A stretch of DNA of 41,685 nucleotides from a virus, in IMG/VR virus record IMGVR_UViG_3300005548_000005, positions 1 through 41,685 of that record. One strand, written 5' to 3'. Made by a program: the position numbers and the translations under genes. The notes beneath the pieces are model-generated. The model did no database searches. It saw only the letters and a list, made by a program, of their open reading frames with translations, and was not told the DNA's origin. Numbering within the stretch: position 1 is the first letter of the stretch; the number at the start of each line of letters is the position of its first letter. Positions 15,810 through 21,566 of the stretch are shown here, one piece after another.

Positions 15810-17321
15810 TCAGAAGCCAGCGCTGGAGACGTCGCCGCGCGGCCTGGTGCGCCGCTCGACTCGTCGCGGGGCAGGCGGCGGGGTCTTGGTCGCGAGCTCG
15901 TCGAACTTGTAGGCCGCCCAGCAGGTCGCCAGTACGCCGGTTGTGTCGGACTGACCGATGCGACGCCAGGTCAGGGCGCCGTGGCTGGTGCGGACCTCGG
16001 CTTCGGAGAAGTGCGCGACCAGGAGGGAGCCGCCGGTGTGCAGCATCGTCGGCCGGAAGTCCTCGTCGTCGGGCGCTGGGACCATGGCGTCGTACATGTC
16101 GCTGAACGCCGTGGGCAGCTCGGCCGACTTCATCAGGTGCACCTTCACGTCGGCGGCTTCCAGCGGCGCGATCAGGTTCTTGGCCTGGGAGTCGGGGTCG
16201 ATGACGACGCCGAGGTTGTCGTGTTTCTTCGCCAGCCGCTTCATCTCGCTGAGGGCCCAGGTGGCGCCCTTCTGGTTCTTGATCAGCTCGATGTGCTTGC
16301 GGCCATCGTTGCGCCGTCCGGCGACAGCGATCGACGCGTACCCGCGGTCGTGCTTGACCTCGAGGCCGAACAGCACCGGGCCGACAGGCTGGGAGTTCTC
16401 GTCCGTGGCTGCCTCGATCGCCGCGCGGGGGATGACCCAGTCCTCGCCCTCTTCGCGGGGGTAGTCGCCGTTGCCGAGTCGCTCGTTGCCGAACATCTCG
16501 GGCGACATGACGTCGTGCTCAGCGTCGATGTCTTCGATGGTCATGGTGTGTCCCACCGCCGGGTTGAGCCGAGCCCACGTGATCGGGGAGTCGGCCTCCA
16601 TGTCCTCACCGAGTGCCCACCGCCAGTACGTCAGCCGTGGTCGCTCACGTTCGGCCAGCCGGATCAGCCGGCCTTGGATCGTCGACTTCTTGGTGCCAGC
16701 TGAGCCGCCGTACCACAGCTGGGCGTTGGGCATCGCCGAGACGACCGGCATCAGCGCGGCGACTTCCTCATCGACCAGGTCCTGGGCCTCGTCGAGGATC
16801 ACGCAGTCACCCGACAGGCCGCGGCCGCCGCCGGCGGTCCGGGTCCGGAACCGGAGCATCCGGCCGTCCCAGGTCTCGATGATCTCCTTGCCGTTCGTGG
16901 CTCCGAACCGCTTGACCTCCTTGAGGAGATCCGGCGATCGGTAGATCAGCTCCTGGATCCGGAAGTAGGCCTTCATCGCCGTCTCGCCCTTGTGGGCGGA
17001 GTAGACGATCTCCCGCTCGTGGAACAGGAACAGGCCAGCCAGGCACCGCAGCTCGAAGACGACGGACTTGCCGTTCTGTCGGGAGAGCTCGAGGCCCACC
17101 TGGTAGCTCGACCACTTCTGTGCGGGCTTGCCGGCCGCGTCGACGTCGTTGATCACGCCGAGCCCGTCGGTCAGGAACTCCTTCTGCCAGTCGTACAGGT
17201 CGACCTCGACCATCTCGGCCAGGCCGATCGCGAGGTGACCCTTGCTGTACTCGTACGGCGCGCGCAGCCGGTGGGTCGGCTCCTGGCTTCCGACGATCCG
17301 CTCAGGTGGGGCCAGTACCAC
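15810..17321 (-). CDS. terL: Terminase large subunit
   Basis: A 503-residue packaging motor. Walker A variant SRQNGKS at residues 80-86, Walker B CVILDEAQ at 173-180, then a coupling SAG motif (GGSAGTKKST). The C-terminal nuclease domain has acidic positions near LFGLEVKHD and GVVIDPDSQ. It starts at a GTG overlapping the TerS end by 20 bases; no closer start keeps the adenine-binding N-terminus. Works with TerS and portal to cut and package DNA. Confidence 0.93.
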   Translation of the reverse strand: MVLAPPERIVGSQEPTHRLRAPYEYSKGHLAIGLAEMVEVDLYDWQKEFLTDGLGVINDVDAAGKPAQKWSSYQVGLELSRQNGKSVVFELRCLAGLFLFHEREIVYSAHKGETAMKAYFRIQELIYRSPDLLKEVKRFGATNGKEIIETWDGRMLRFRTRTAGGGRGLSGDCVILDEAQDLVDEEVAALMPVVSAMPNAQLWYGGSAGTKKSTIQGRLIRLAERERPRLTYWRWALGEDMEADSPITWARLNPAVGHTMTIEDIDAEHDVMSPEMFGNERLGNGDYPREEGEDWVIPRAAIEAATDENSQPVGPVLFGLEVKHDRGYASIAVAGRRNDGRKHIELIKNQKGATWALSEMKRLAKKHDNLGVVIDPDSQAKNLIAPLEAADVKVHLMKSAELPTAFSDMYDAMVPAPDDEDFRPTMLHTGGSLLVAHFSEAEVRTSHGALTWRRIGQSDTTGVLATCWAAYKFDELATKTPPPAPRRVERRTRPRGDVSSAGF

Positions 17322-18126
17322 TGTCGGCCTCCCGCCTCAGCTGCTCGAGGCGAGACGGTGGAACCACGACGCTCTTCTTCGCACCCTTCCGTGGCTGCGG
17401 TGCGTCACCGCTCTCGGGCTCGACGCGGGTACCGGCCAGTCCACGCAGCTGGGTCATCGAGATCCGGAGCTCGCGCGCCGCCTTCTCGGCTGCCTTCGGG
17501 TCGCTCGCGTTGTCGTCGACGTTGCGAGCCAGCACCAACACCGCGGCCGCCAGCGCCGGCGCATGCCGCGCGAGCTTCTCGGTCTCCTTCTTCGTCGCCG
17601 CCTCGACGTCGCCGAGCTGGCGATCCGGTCGGCTGTCGAGCGGCTGCGGGATCGCTGCCTGCCGGTCCATGATCTTCAGCAGCAGGTCGAGCGCTTTCGG
17701 ATCACCGTCCTTGGCGTCCGGCCACAACGCACCCTGCAGCTGGTTGAGTCGCTCGCGCTGCAGCAGCCGGTCGTTCGCGATCGAGGTGACCTCGAGCATC
17801 TGCATCGCCTGCTCGAAGGCCCGGAACGCGAGGTCGGCCGAGGAGTACTTCAACGTGGTCGCGATCTCGGCGTACGACTTTCCCTCGCGCTTCAGCTCGA
17901 GGACCTGCAGCAGTCGAGGGTCGGGGGCGGGCTTGCGACCGCGACGCCGTGGGGGAGAGGCCTTGGCGGCCGCGGCCTTGGTCGGCGACTTCTTCGCCGG
18001 CGTCTTGGCCGCCTTCTTCGCGGGCGCGGCCTTCGTCGTACGCCGGCTCTTCACCGGTGCGCCGGCGGCCCGCTTCGCCGGCGCCTTCTTCACGGCAGTC
18101 TTCTGCGTCGTCGATCGCGCGGCCAT
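17302..18126 (-). CDS. Terminase small subunit with histone-like N-terminal tail
   Basis: A 274-residue protein directly before TerL. Residues 1-68 are a Lys/Ala/Pro-rich tail like histone H1 or mycobacterial HU tails (AKKAAKTPAKKSPTKAAAAK) ending in an AT-hook-like RRRGRKPAP. Residues about 71-110 form an HTH (REGKSYAEIATTLKYSSADL). The rest is helical oligomerisation region. ATG start. It recognises the packaging site; the basic tail could add nonspecific DNA binding. Unusually long because of the tail. Confidence 0.82.
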   Translation of the reverse strand: MAARSTTQKTAVKKAPAKRAAGAPVKSRRTTKAAPAKKAAKTPAKKSPTKAAAAKASPPRRRGRKPAPDPRLLQVLELKREGKSYAEIATTLKYSSADLAFRAFEQAMQMLEVTSIANDRLLQRERLNQLQGALWPDAKDGDPKALDLLLKIMDRQAAIPQPLDSRPDRQLGDVEAATKKETEKLARHAPALAAAVLVLARNVDDNASDPKAAEKAARELRISMTQLRGLAGTRVEPESGDAPQPRKGAKKSVVVPPSRLEQLRREADSGTGPT

Positions 18127-18129
18127 CGC

Positions 18130-18381
18130 TCACCAGTCCCGAGACGGCTTGTACCGGGAGTGCTTCTGCCCGGCGATGAGACCGGCCTCCCGGTTGCAGG
18201 ACCTGTGCTCGATCCGGTCGCCTACTGAAGTCGGGTCGTCGACCAGGTCGACGCTGTGCCCGAGCTCGAGAACCTGCGTCCTCAGCATCGGCTTCTTGCA
18301 CCTCGGGCACGGAGTGCCGTAGGCCTTAGGAAGCAGGCGGGCCTTGGTCTTCTGGTGTTCGGCCCCGTACGGACTGGCCAT
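18130..18381 (-). CDS. HNH-like endonuclease (degenerate first motif)
   Basis: An 83-residue protein three bases upstream of TerS. It has CPRC, then ELGHSVDLVDDPTS, then IEHRSCNREAG, matching the small HNH layout of a zinc pair, a xxH core and a final HxxCN. The usual DH is GH here. Start ATG with GAGGGTGA six bases upstream. Small HNH enzymes beside terminase genes are needed for cos cleavage in several phages, so a packaging role is plausible. Confidence 0.65.
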   Translation of the reverse strand: MASPYGAEHQKTKARLLPKAYGTPCPRCKKPMLRTQVLELGHSVDLVDDPTSVGDRIEHRSCNREAGLIAGQKHSRYKPSRDW

Positions 18382-18403
18382 CCGGAGTCACCCTCGAGCA
18401 GGT

Positions 18404-18434
18404 CGCGCGAGCACGCGCCGAGCGAGCTCGCGCG
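18404..18434. other. GC-rich inverted repeat, candidate packaging/cos region
   Basis: CGCGCGAGC at 18404-18412 is mirrored by GCTCGCGCG at 18426-18434, inside a run of alternating CG/GC steps. It lies in the 161-base noncoding gap just upstream of the HNH/TerS/TerL genes, where cos or pac sites usually occur. No overhang can be assigned from sequence. Confidence 0.35.
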
Positions 18435-18485
18435 GCGCGGCGAGCGCGCGTCCCCAGGAATTCGCGCGCATTCGGGGAGGGAAAT

Positions 18486-18503
18486 CTGTCGACACTGTCA
18501 ACA
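18486..18503. repeat. Tandem CTGTCGACA/CTGTCAACA repeat
   Basis: Two 9-mers differing at one base lie side by side in the gap between the first two late genes. On the minus strand they include TTGACA and share TGTCAAC with the CTTGTCAAC box of the HicA-like promoter, so they could be a further operator or a -35 element. No convincing -10 follows. A T6 run at 18524-18529 lies next to them. Confidence 0.35.
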
Positions 18504-18542
18504 CGTGTCCGCGGGTCTCTGGATTTTTTCGCGACGAGAGAG

Positions 18543-18746
18543 TCACGAGTCATCTCGGAAGGGGTCGCCGATGATGGCGCGAAGGCGCTCAGCTGTGACC
18601 GGGCGCCCGTCGAACCGGATGGTCGCCCAGCGTCGGCGCGACGGCACGAAGCGATCCCACCAGCGCAATCGCCGCCACGCATTCCTGCGTTCGCGTCGTC
18701 CGCGACTGTGAGCAGCCAGCCATGAACGGGCAGGGGTGGTGGTCAT
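18543..18746 (-). CDS. Small basic protein at the head of the late operon
   Basis: A 67-residue protein from ATG (MTTTPARSWL) with a strong GGAGG six bases upstream. It is very rich in Arg and Trp (RRERRNAWRRLRWWDRF) and ends TAERLRAIIGDPFRDDS. A longer open frame exists upstream, but the SD selects this ATG. Basic, aromatic composition suggests nucleic-acid binding. No family recognised. As the first leftward gene before HNH/TerS it may act in packaging or late control. Confidence 0.6.
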   Translation of the reverse strand: MTTTPARSWLAAHSRGRRERRNAWRRLRWWDRFVPSRRRWATIRFDGRPVTAERLRAIIGDPFRDDS

Positions 18747-19202
18747 GCGGAACCTCCGGGGTCGGGCGCGCGACCGCGTCAAGGCGGGAAGCCTGCTGGA
18801 GCGACACGGGCGCGCGGGTCGTGGAACGTGGCCGGCCCTCAGCACTCGCTGGCGCCTGGCGGCGAACCGAGGTCAATCAGCAACAGCCGCGCTGGTGGGT
18901 CCAGGGCGAGAGGGCCGGGCCACGTGAGGTGCTGCGCGAGTCCCCCGAGCCGCATGACACAGGCGGCCCGCGCAGCGGCGGGGTGTCCGGCCCGCGCGGC
19001 TCCCAGCTGACGACGAGATCGGCGTGGGTCGCGGGTTGCGCCTGCGTGCTCGAGCAGGCCGGACAGCAGAAACCCCGAGCACCTGTGAAGCGGGCTCGGG
19101 GTAGTCGAGTGGGGACTGTGCCTGAAGGGTGACGTATGAGCGTGGGTCGAGGCAACGACCGGCGTCGGTGTGTCGCAAGTGGGGGGTGGGTCGGAAGTCG
19201 TG
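18747..19202. other. Long noncoding region between the two divergent units
   Basis: This is the longest stretch without a convincing gene. It contains the SD for the leftward small gene, a CTCGAG-centred palindrome (19047-19056), a terminator-like hairpin (19072-19102), and a 26-codon open frame from 19137 that I do not accept as a gene. A late promoter is expected here, but no good -10/-35 pair is visible, so late transcription may need a phage activator. Confidence 0.5.
19072..19102. terminator. Terminator-like hairpin
   Basis: ACCCCGAGC (19072-19080) pairs perfectly with GCTCGGGGT (19094-19102) over a 13-base loop. There is no real T-tract on either side, so termination would be weak or factor-dependent. 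It could separate the HicA-like promoter from leftward late transcription, or be structural. Confidence 0.4.
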
Positions 19203-19221
19203 AGGTTTCACTGTGAAACCT
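19203..19221. promoter_or_regulatory. parS-like palindrome
   Basis: AGGTTTCAC-T-GTGAAACCT is a perfect 9+9 palindrome with one central base. Its core GTTTCAC...GTGAAAC equals the two half-sites of the canonical chromosomal ParB site, with one extra base in the middle. It directly abuts the -35 of the HicA-like promoter. The phage encodes two ParB-like proteins, so it may be their site, or an operator for the local HTH protein. Confidence 0.5.
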
Positions 19222-19262
19222 TGTCAGTTGACAAGGGATGCGGTAGCATTGCACTTGTCAAC
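19220..19262 (+). promoter_or_regulatory. Promoter with CTTGTCA operator boxes for the HicA-like operon
   Basis: A likely promoter is TTGTCA (19222-19227), 16-base spacer, TAGCAT (19244-19249). Three copies of one box surround it: CTTGTCA at 19220-19226, its inverse TGACAAG at 19229-19235, and CTTGTCAAC at 19254-19262. The last two form a perfect 9-base inverted repeat around the -10. This fits autorepression by the HTH partner, as in most toxin-antitoxin operons. An AGGAGGTGA SD follows. Confidence 0.65.
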
Positions 19263-19281
19263 GAGAGGAGGTGAAGGCAAG

Positions 19282-19479
19282 ATGGACAAGGATCTGAAGA
19301 AGATCGTCAAGGCGCTCAAGGCCCAGGGCTACGAGACCGAGATGACCCGGAAGGGACACCTGATGGTGTACCGCGACGGTCACCTGGTCGCCGTTCTCCC
19401 CGGCAACGTGGGCGACTGGCGGGCCCTGAAGAACGCGATCGCTGCGCTCCGACGGGTCGGGTTCCGGTGGCCGCCCTAG
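19282..19479 (+). CDS. HicA-like toxin
   Basis: A 65-residue protein with the HicA dsRBD-like plan: N-terminal helix (LKKIVKALKAQGYE), then beta strands with the KGHLMVYRDGHLVAVLPG core, whose Gly-His pair matches the GSH active region of HicA mRNA interferases, then a C-terminal helix (ALKNAIAALRRVGF). ATG with perfect AGGAGGTGA. It would cut or bind translated mRNA. It is one of only six or so rightward genes and has its own promoter, typical of a self-contained module. Confidence 0.68.
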   Translation: MDKDLKKIVKALKAQGYETEMTRKGHLMVYRDGHLVAVLPGNVGDWRALKNAIAALRRVGFRWPP

Positions 19480-19491
19480 GCCGACGGACAA

Positions 19492-19550
19492 GAGGACCGG
19501 GGCGCGGAAATCGCCCCGGTCCTCGGGACCCAGTGTGACCCGAGGACCGG
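19492..19550 (+). promoter_or_regulatory. Mutually exclusive hairpins between toxin-like and HTH genes
   Basis: Arm 1 GAGGACCGGGGCG (19492-19504) pairs with arm 2 CGCCCCGGTCCTC (19512-19524), 13 perfect pairs. Most of arm 2 also pairs with arm 3: CCGGTCCTCGGG (19516-19527) with CCCGAGGACCGG (19539-19550), 12 perfect pairs. Both cannot form together. The SD of the HTH gene starts four bases after arm 3. A ribosome finishing the toxin-like gene would cover arm 1 and favour the 2:3 form. There is no T-tract, so translational control is more likely than termination. Confidence 0.6.
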
Positions 19551-19566
19551 ACGAAAGGAAGAAGCC

Positions 19567-20034
19567 ATGCAGATGTACCACGCGAACGTCGAGGTCGACG
19601 ACCGCACACCGATCACCCGCGACAACTCCACCGAGGTCGACGCCTGGATGGAGGTGCTGCGCCAGTACCACGGATCCCCGGGCACCAGCATCCGCGGGTT
19701 CCGTGAGGCCGGCCTGTACGTGCCCGCCGAGAACCTCGCCCAGGCGACGACGTCGGCGACCGCGATCGTGAGCTCGCTGTTCGGCGCCGAGGCGATCGCC
19801 ATCGAGATCATGACCGAGAAGGAGTTCGACACCCGCGAGGGCTGGATGCCGATGCCCGAGATCGTGTCGGTCAGCGAGGCCGCCGAGCTGCTCGGCGTCA
19901 CCCGGCAGGCGGTGCAGGACCGGATCCGGCGCGGCACGCTGCAGGCCGAGAAGGTCGGCGACACCTACGTGATCCCGCGCGGCCAGCTCCCGGCGCAGCT
20001 GCTCGACTCGAACCCGGAGCCCGCCGACAAGTGA
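19567..20034 (+). CDS. HTH protein, probable antitoxin partner of the HicA-like gene
   Basis: A 155-residue protein. Residues about 1-95 form an unrecognised alpha/beta domain (YHANVEVDDRTPITRDNS, then ATTSATAIVSSLFG). Residues about 98-145 are an excisionase/MerR-type HTH (EIVSVSEAAELLGVTRQAV, then RRGTLQAEKVGDTYVIPRGQL). AAAGGAAG SD. HicB antitoxins combine an RNase-H-like domain and a DNA-binding end; this has the same plan but the N-domain is not clearly HicB. It likely neutralises the toxin and represses the promoter. Pairing is inferred from operon structure. Confidence 0.6.
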   Translation: MQMYHANVEVDDRTPITRDNSTEVDAWMEVLRQYHGSPGTSIRGFREAGLYVPAENLAQATTSATAIVSSLFGAEAIAIEIMTEKEFDTREGWMPMPEIVSVSEAAELLGVTRQAVQDRIRRGTLQAEKVGDTYVIPRGQLPAQLLDSNPEPADK

Positions 20035-20050
20035 TGGTGCGGTTGCCCGG

Positions 20051-20578
20051 CTACCTGGATACGAAGAGGCCGCCCACTGCCGCTGGGTTGGTCGCCCTCA
20101 GGCGGTCGATCTGGTCGTCGAGTGTCTGCATGTAGCGGGTCAGCTCCTCGACCAGGAGGCCAGGGTCGGTGTCTTCGTACCGTCGGGGGTTCGTGACCTC
20201 GCGCCCGAAGTAACCCTGCGCCGAGTCGACCAGGTCACGGAGCCTCGGCAGGACGTCGGCCGGCATGAGCGAGAGCTCGCGCTGGCAGAGTTCAACGTTT
20301 CGTTCCCACCTGGTGGGGGTGATCTCCTCCCAGCTCCAGAAGTCCCTGAGCCTCTCGGCGGTGCCTCTGTGCGCCATGAGGGTGAGCAGCTGGTCTGTCG
20401 GCTCGAGGTTGCCGCGGAGGCTCTCGAGCACCTGCTCAGTGTTCTCGTTCGCCCGCTTGGTCCCACGTCCGGCGATCCACGCGGCGTAGACGGCCGCCCC
20501 GCCGGTGAGCGCGGTGAACACCACCAGCGCGTAGTCCACCCAGTCCCGGTGGAGCTCGACCTCGGTCACGAGAAGCAC
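20051..20578 (-). CDS. Single-pass membrane protein of unknown function
   Basis: A 175-residue protein with one N-terminal membrane segment (about residues 16-37: ALVVFTALTGGAAVYAAWIAG) and a charged cytoplasmic helical domain containing FWSWEEITPTRWERNV. Starts at GTG 20578, or at GTG 20569 three codons later. No SD, and a 13-base gap from the gene upstream. Last gene of the early unit, convergent with the HTH gene with only 16 bases between stops. Possible exclusion or regulatory role, unproven. Confidence 0.55.
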   Translation of the reverse strand: MLLVTEVELHRDWVDYALVVFTALTGGAAVYAAWIAGRGTKRANENTEQVLESLRGNLEPTDQLLTLMAHRGTAERLRDFWSWEEITPTRWERNVELCQRELSLMPADVLPRLRDLVDSAQGYFGREVTNPRRYEDTDPGLLVEELTRYMQTLDDQIDRLRATNPAAVGGLFVSR

Positions 20579-20591
20579 AACGCCCAGTATG

Positions 20592-20819
20592 TCAGCCCTC
20601 GAAGTCGATGCCTGCCGGCGTGATCACGAGCAGCTCGCCGGGCGCGAGCTGGGCCAGCTTGGCCTCTAGCTGCTCGCGCGGGTAGCCGGCGAGGGTGAGC
20701 CCGCAGGCCATGAGGTTGCTGCAGAAGGTGTGCTCTTCACCCCGCAGGTCGGCCGCGGTGCGGACCGGGATGTTCTCGGTCTTGCAGGTGTAGCACGTTC
20801 CGATCGGTTGGTCAGGCAC
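20592..20819 (-). CDS. Small zinc-finger-like protein
   Basis: A 75-residue protein with CYTCKTE near residue 9 and two later Cys (TFCSNLMACG), a likely Cys4 zinc site. A helical, acidic C-terminus follows (EQLEAKLAQLAPGELLVI). GTG start inside the end of the preceding HTH gene (8-base overlap). No family assigned; such proteins often bind nucleic acid or host factors. Confidence 0.55.
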   Translation of the reverse strand: MPDQPIGTCYTCKTENIPVRTAADLRGEEHTFCSNLMACGLTLAGYPREQLEAKLAQLAPGELLVITPAGIDFEG

Positions 20820-21027
20820 GTGTGGATCCTTTCGTACGTCGACGTCGTTGCGGTCGGCGCGCTGCGATCTTGCGGACGTCGGCGAGGTCGTACAGGGGCG
20901 TGTTGTCGTGCTCGAGGCCCACCGGGAAGAGCAGTCCGCGACGCACCCAGTCCGAGATCGTCGTACGGGGCCGGCCGCTGCGCTGTGCCGCCTGGCTGAT
21001 GTTCACGAGCTCGCGGGCCTCGGTCAT
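20812..21027 (-). CDS. MerR/excisionase-type HTH protein
   Basis: A 71-residue protein: LVNISQAAQRSGRPRTTISDWVRRGLL is an HTH, followed by the wing (PLYDLADVRKIAARR) and a basic tail. The ATG overlaps the upstream stop. Size and fold fit an excisionase-like or small regulator. It lies far from attP, so the 33,001-33,204 gene competes for the Xis role. Confidence 0.65.
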   Translation of the reverse strand: MTEARELVNISQAAQRSGRPRTTISDWVRRGLLFPVGLEHDNTPLYDLADVRKIAARRPQRRRRTKGSTRA

Positions 21028-21566
21028 CGGCGCGCCTTCGGGTCGCCACCCGGGTCGTCGACCAGGTCGACGTGGATGAAGGCGCCTGGTCGCTGGTTGG
21101 CGTACCGGTGCTCGACGGTGAGGCGGACGACCAGGGAGTCGTCGCGGTAGATGCCGGCCTCCTTGAGGCCGTCGAGGGTGGAGCGGACGAGCTTGTCGAC
21201 GTCGGGCGTGGTGGTGACGTACAGGGGGGCTGTGGGCTTCAGGACGCCGGCGTTGCGACCGGTCCCGAAGTGCGACCGCGGCCGCGGCGAGTAGAACCGT
21301 GCCTGGACGTGCACGGGCCCCACGATCGGCGTCCACCACTCGCCGGGCTCGCGGCCGATGTTGTGGTGGTTCAGGATCGTCAGGGCGTCGGCGATCACGC
21401 TGTTGCGCCATGGTCGTACGCCGGCGCTCGACTCCTTCATGCCGGCGCGGCCGTTCTTGCGGACGAAGGCCTTCTTCGAGCCCTGGGGCGCCGGCGTGCC
21501 GGTCACGTCGATCGAGATCCGTTCGCCGGCGCTGACGATGTCGGCGGTGGGCTCAATCGCCATCAC
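21024..21566 (-). CDS. RusA-like Holliday-junction resolvase
   Basis: A 180-residue protein (from GTG 21566; ATG 21563 is equally possible). It carries the RusA signature: Asp122 and Asp124 in PDVDKLVRSTLDGL, then Asp132, and the YRDDSLV pair at 142-143, the acidic residues that hold the catalytic metal. N-terminal GTPAPQGSKK matches the basic loop of the family. It would resolve recombination branches before packaging, and is the clearest DNA-processing enzyme in the early unit. Confidence 0.85.
   Translation of the reverse strand: MMAIEPTADIVSAGERISIDVTGTPAPQGSKKAFVRKNGRAGMKESSAGVRPWRNSVIADALTILNHHNIGREPGEWWTPIVGPVHVQARFYSPRPRSHFGTGRNAGVLKPTAPLYVTTTPDVDKLVRSTLDGLKEAGIYRDDSLVVRLTVEHRYANQRPGAFIHVDLVDDPGGDPKARR

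Noticed and set aside
18484-18530. Late promoter with TTGACA (minus strand)
   Set aside because: The -35-like hexamer is present, but no TAnnnT lies 16-19 bases downstream, and the first late gene starts upstream of it.
19137-19217. 26-codon leader peptide before the HicA-like promoter
   Set aside because: It has an AAGGGTGA-like SD, but it ends before the promoter's -35 and has no promoter or partner of its own.
18722-19254. Several 60-136 codon frames in the central intergenic region
   Set aside because: Overlapping frames on both strands with Arg/Pro/Ser-rich random composition and no SD; none excludes the others. Only the SD-led 67-codon gene at 18543-18746 was kept.
20002-20034. Second attachment core at the end of the HTH gene (also encodes DSNPEPAD)
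   Set aside because: The peptide matches the one encoded by attP, but the DNA does not form a T-arm (stem bases do not pair) and identity is too low. Taken as coincidence.
20035-20050. Terminator between convergent HTH and membrane-protein genes
   Set aside because: Only 16 bases, with no inverted repeat or T-tract.
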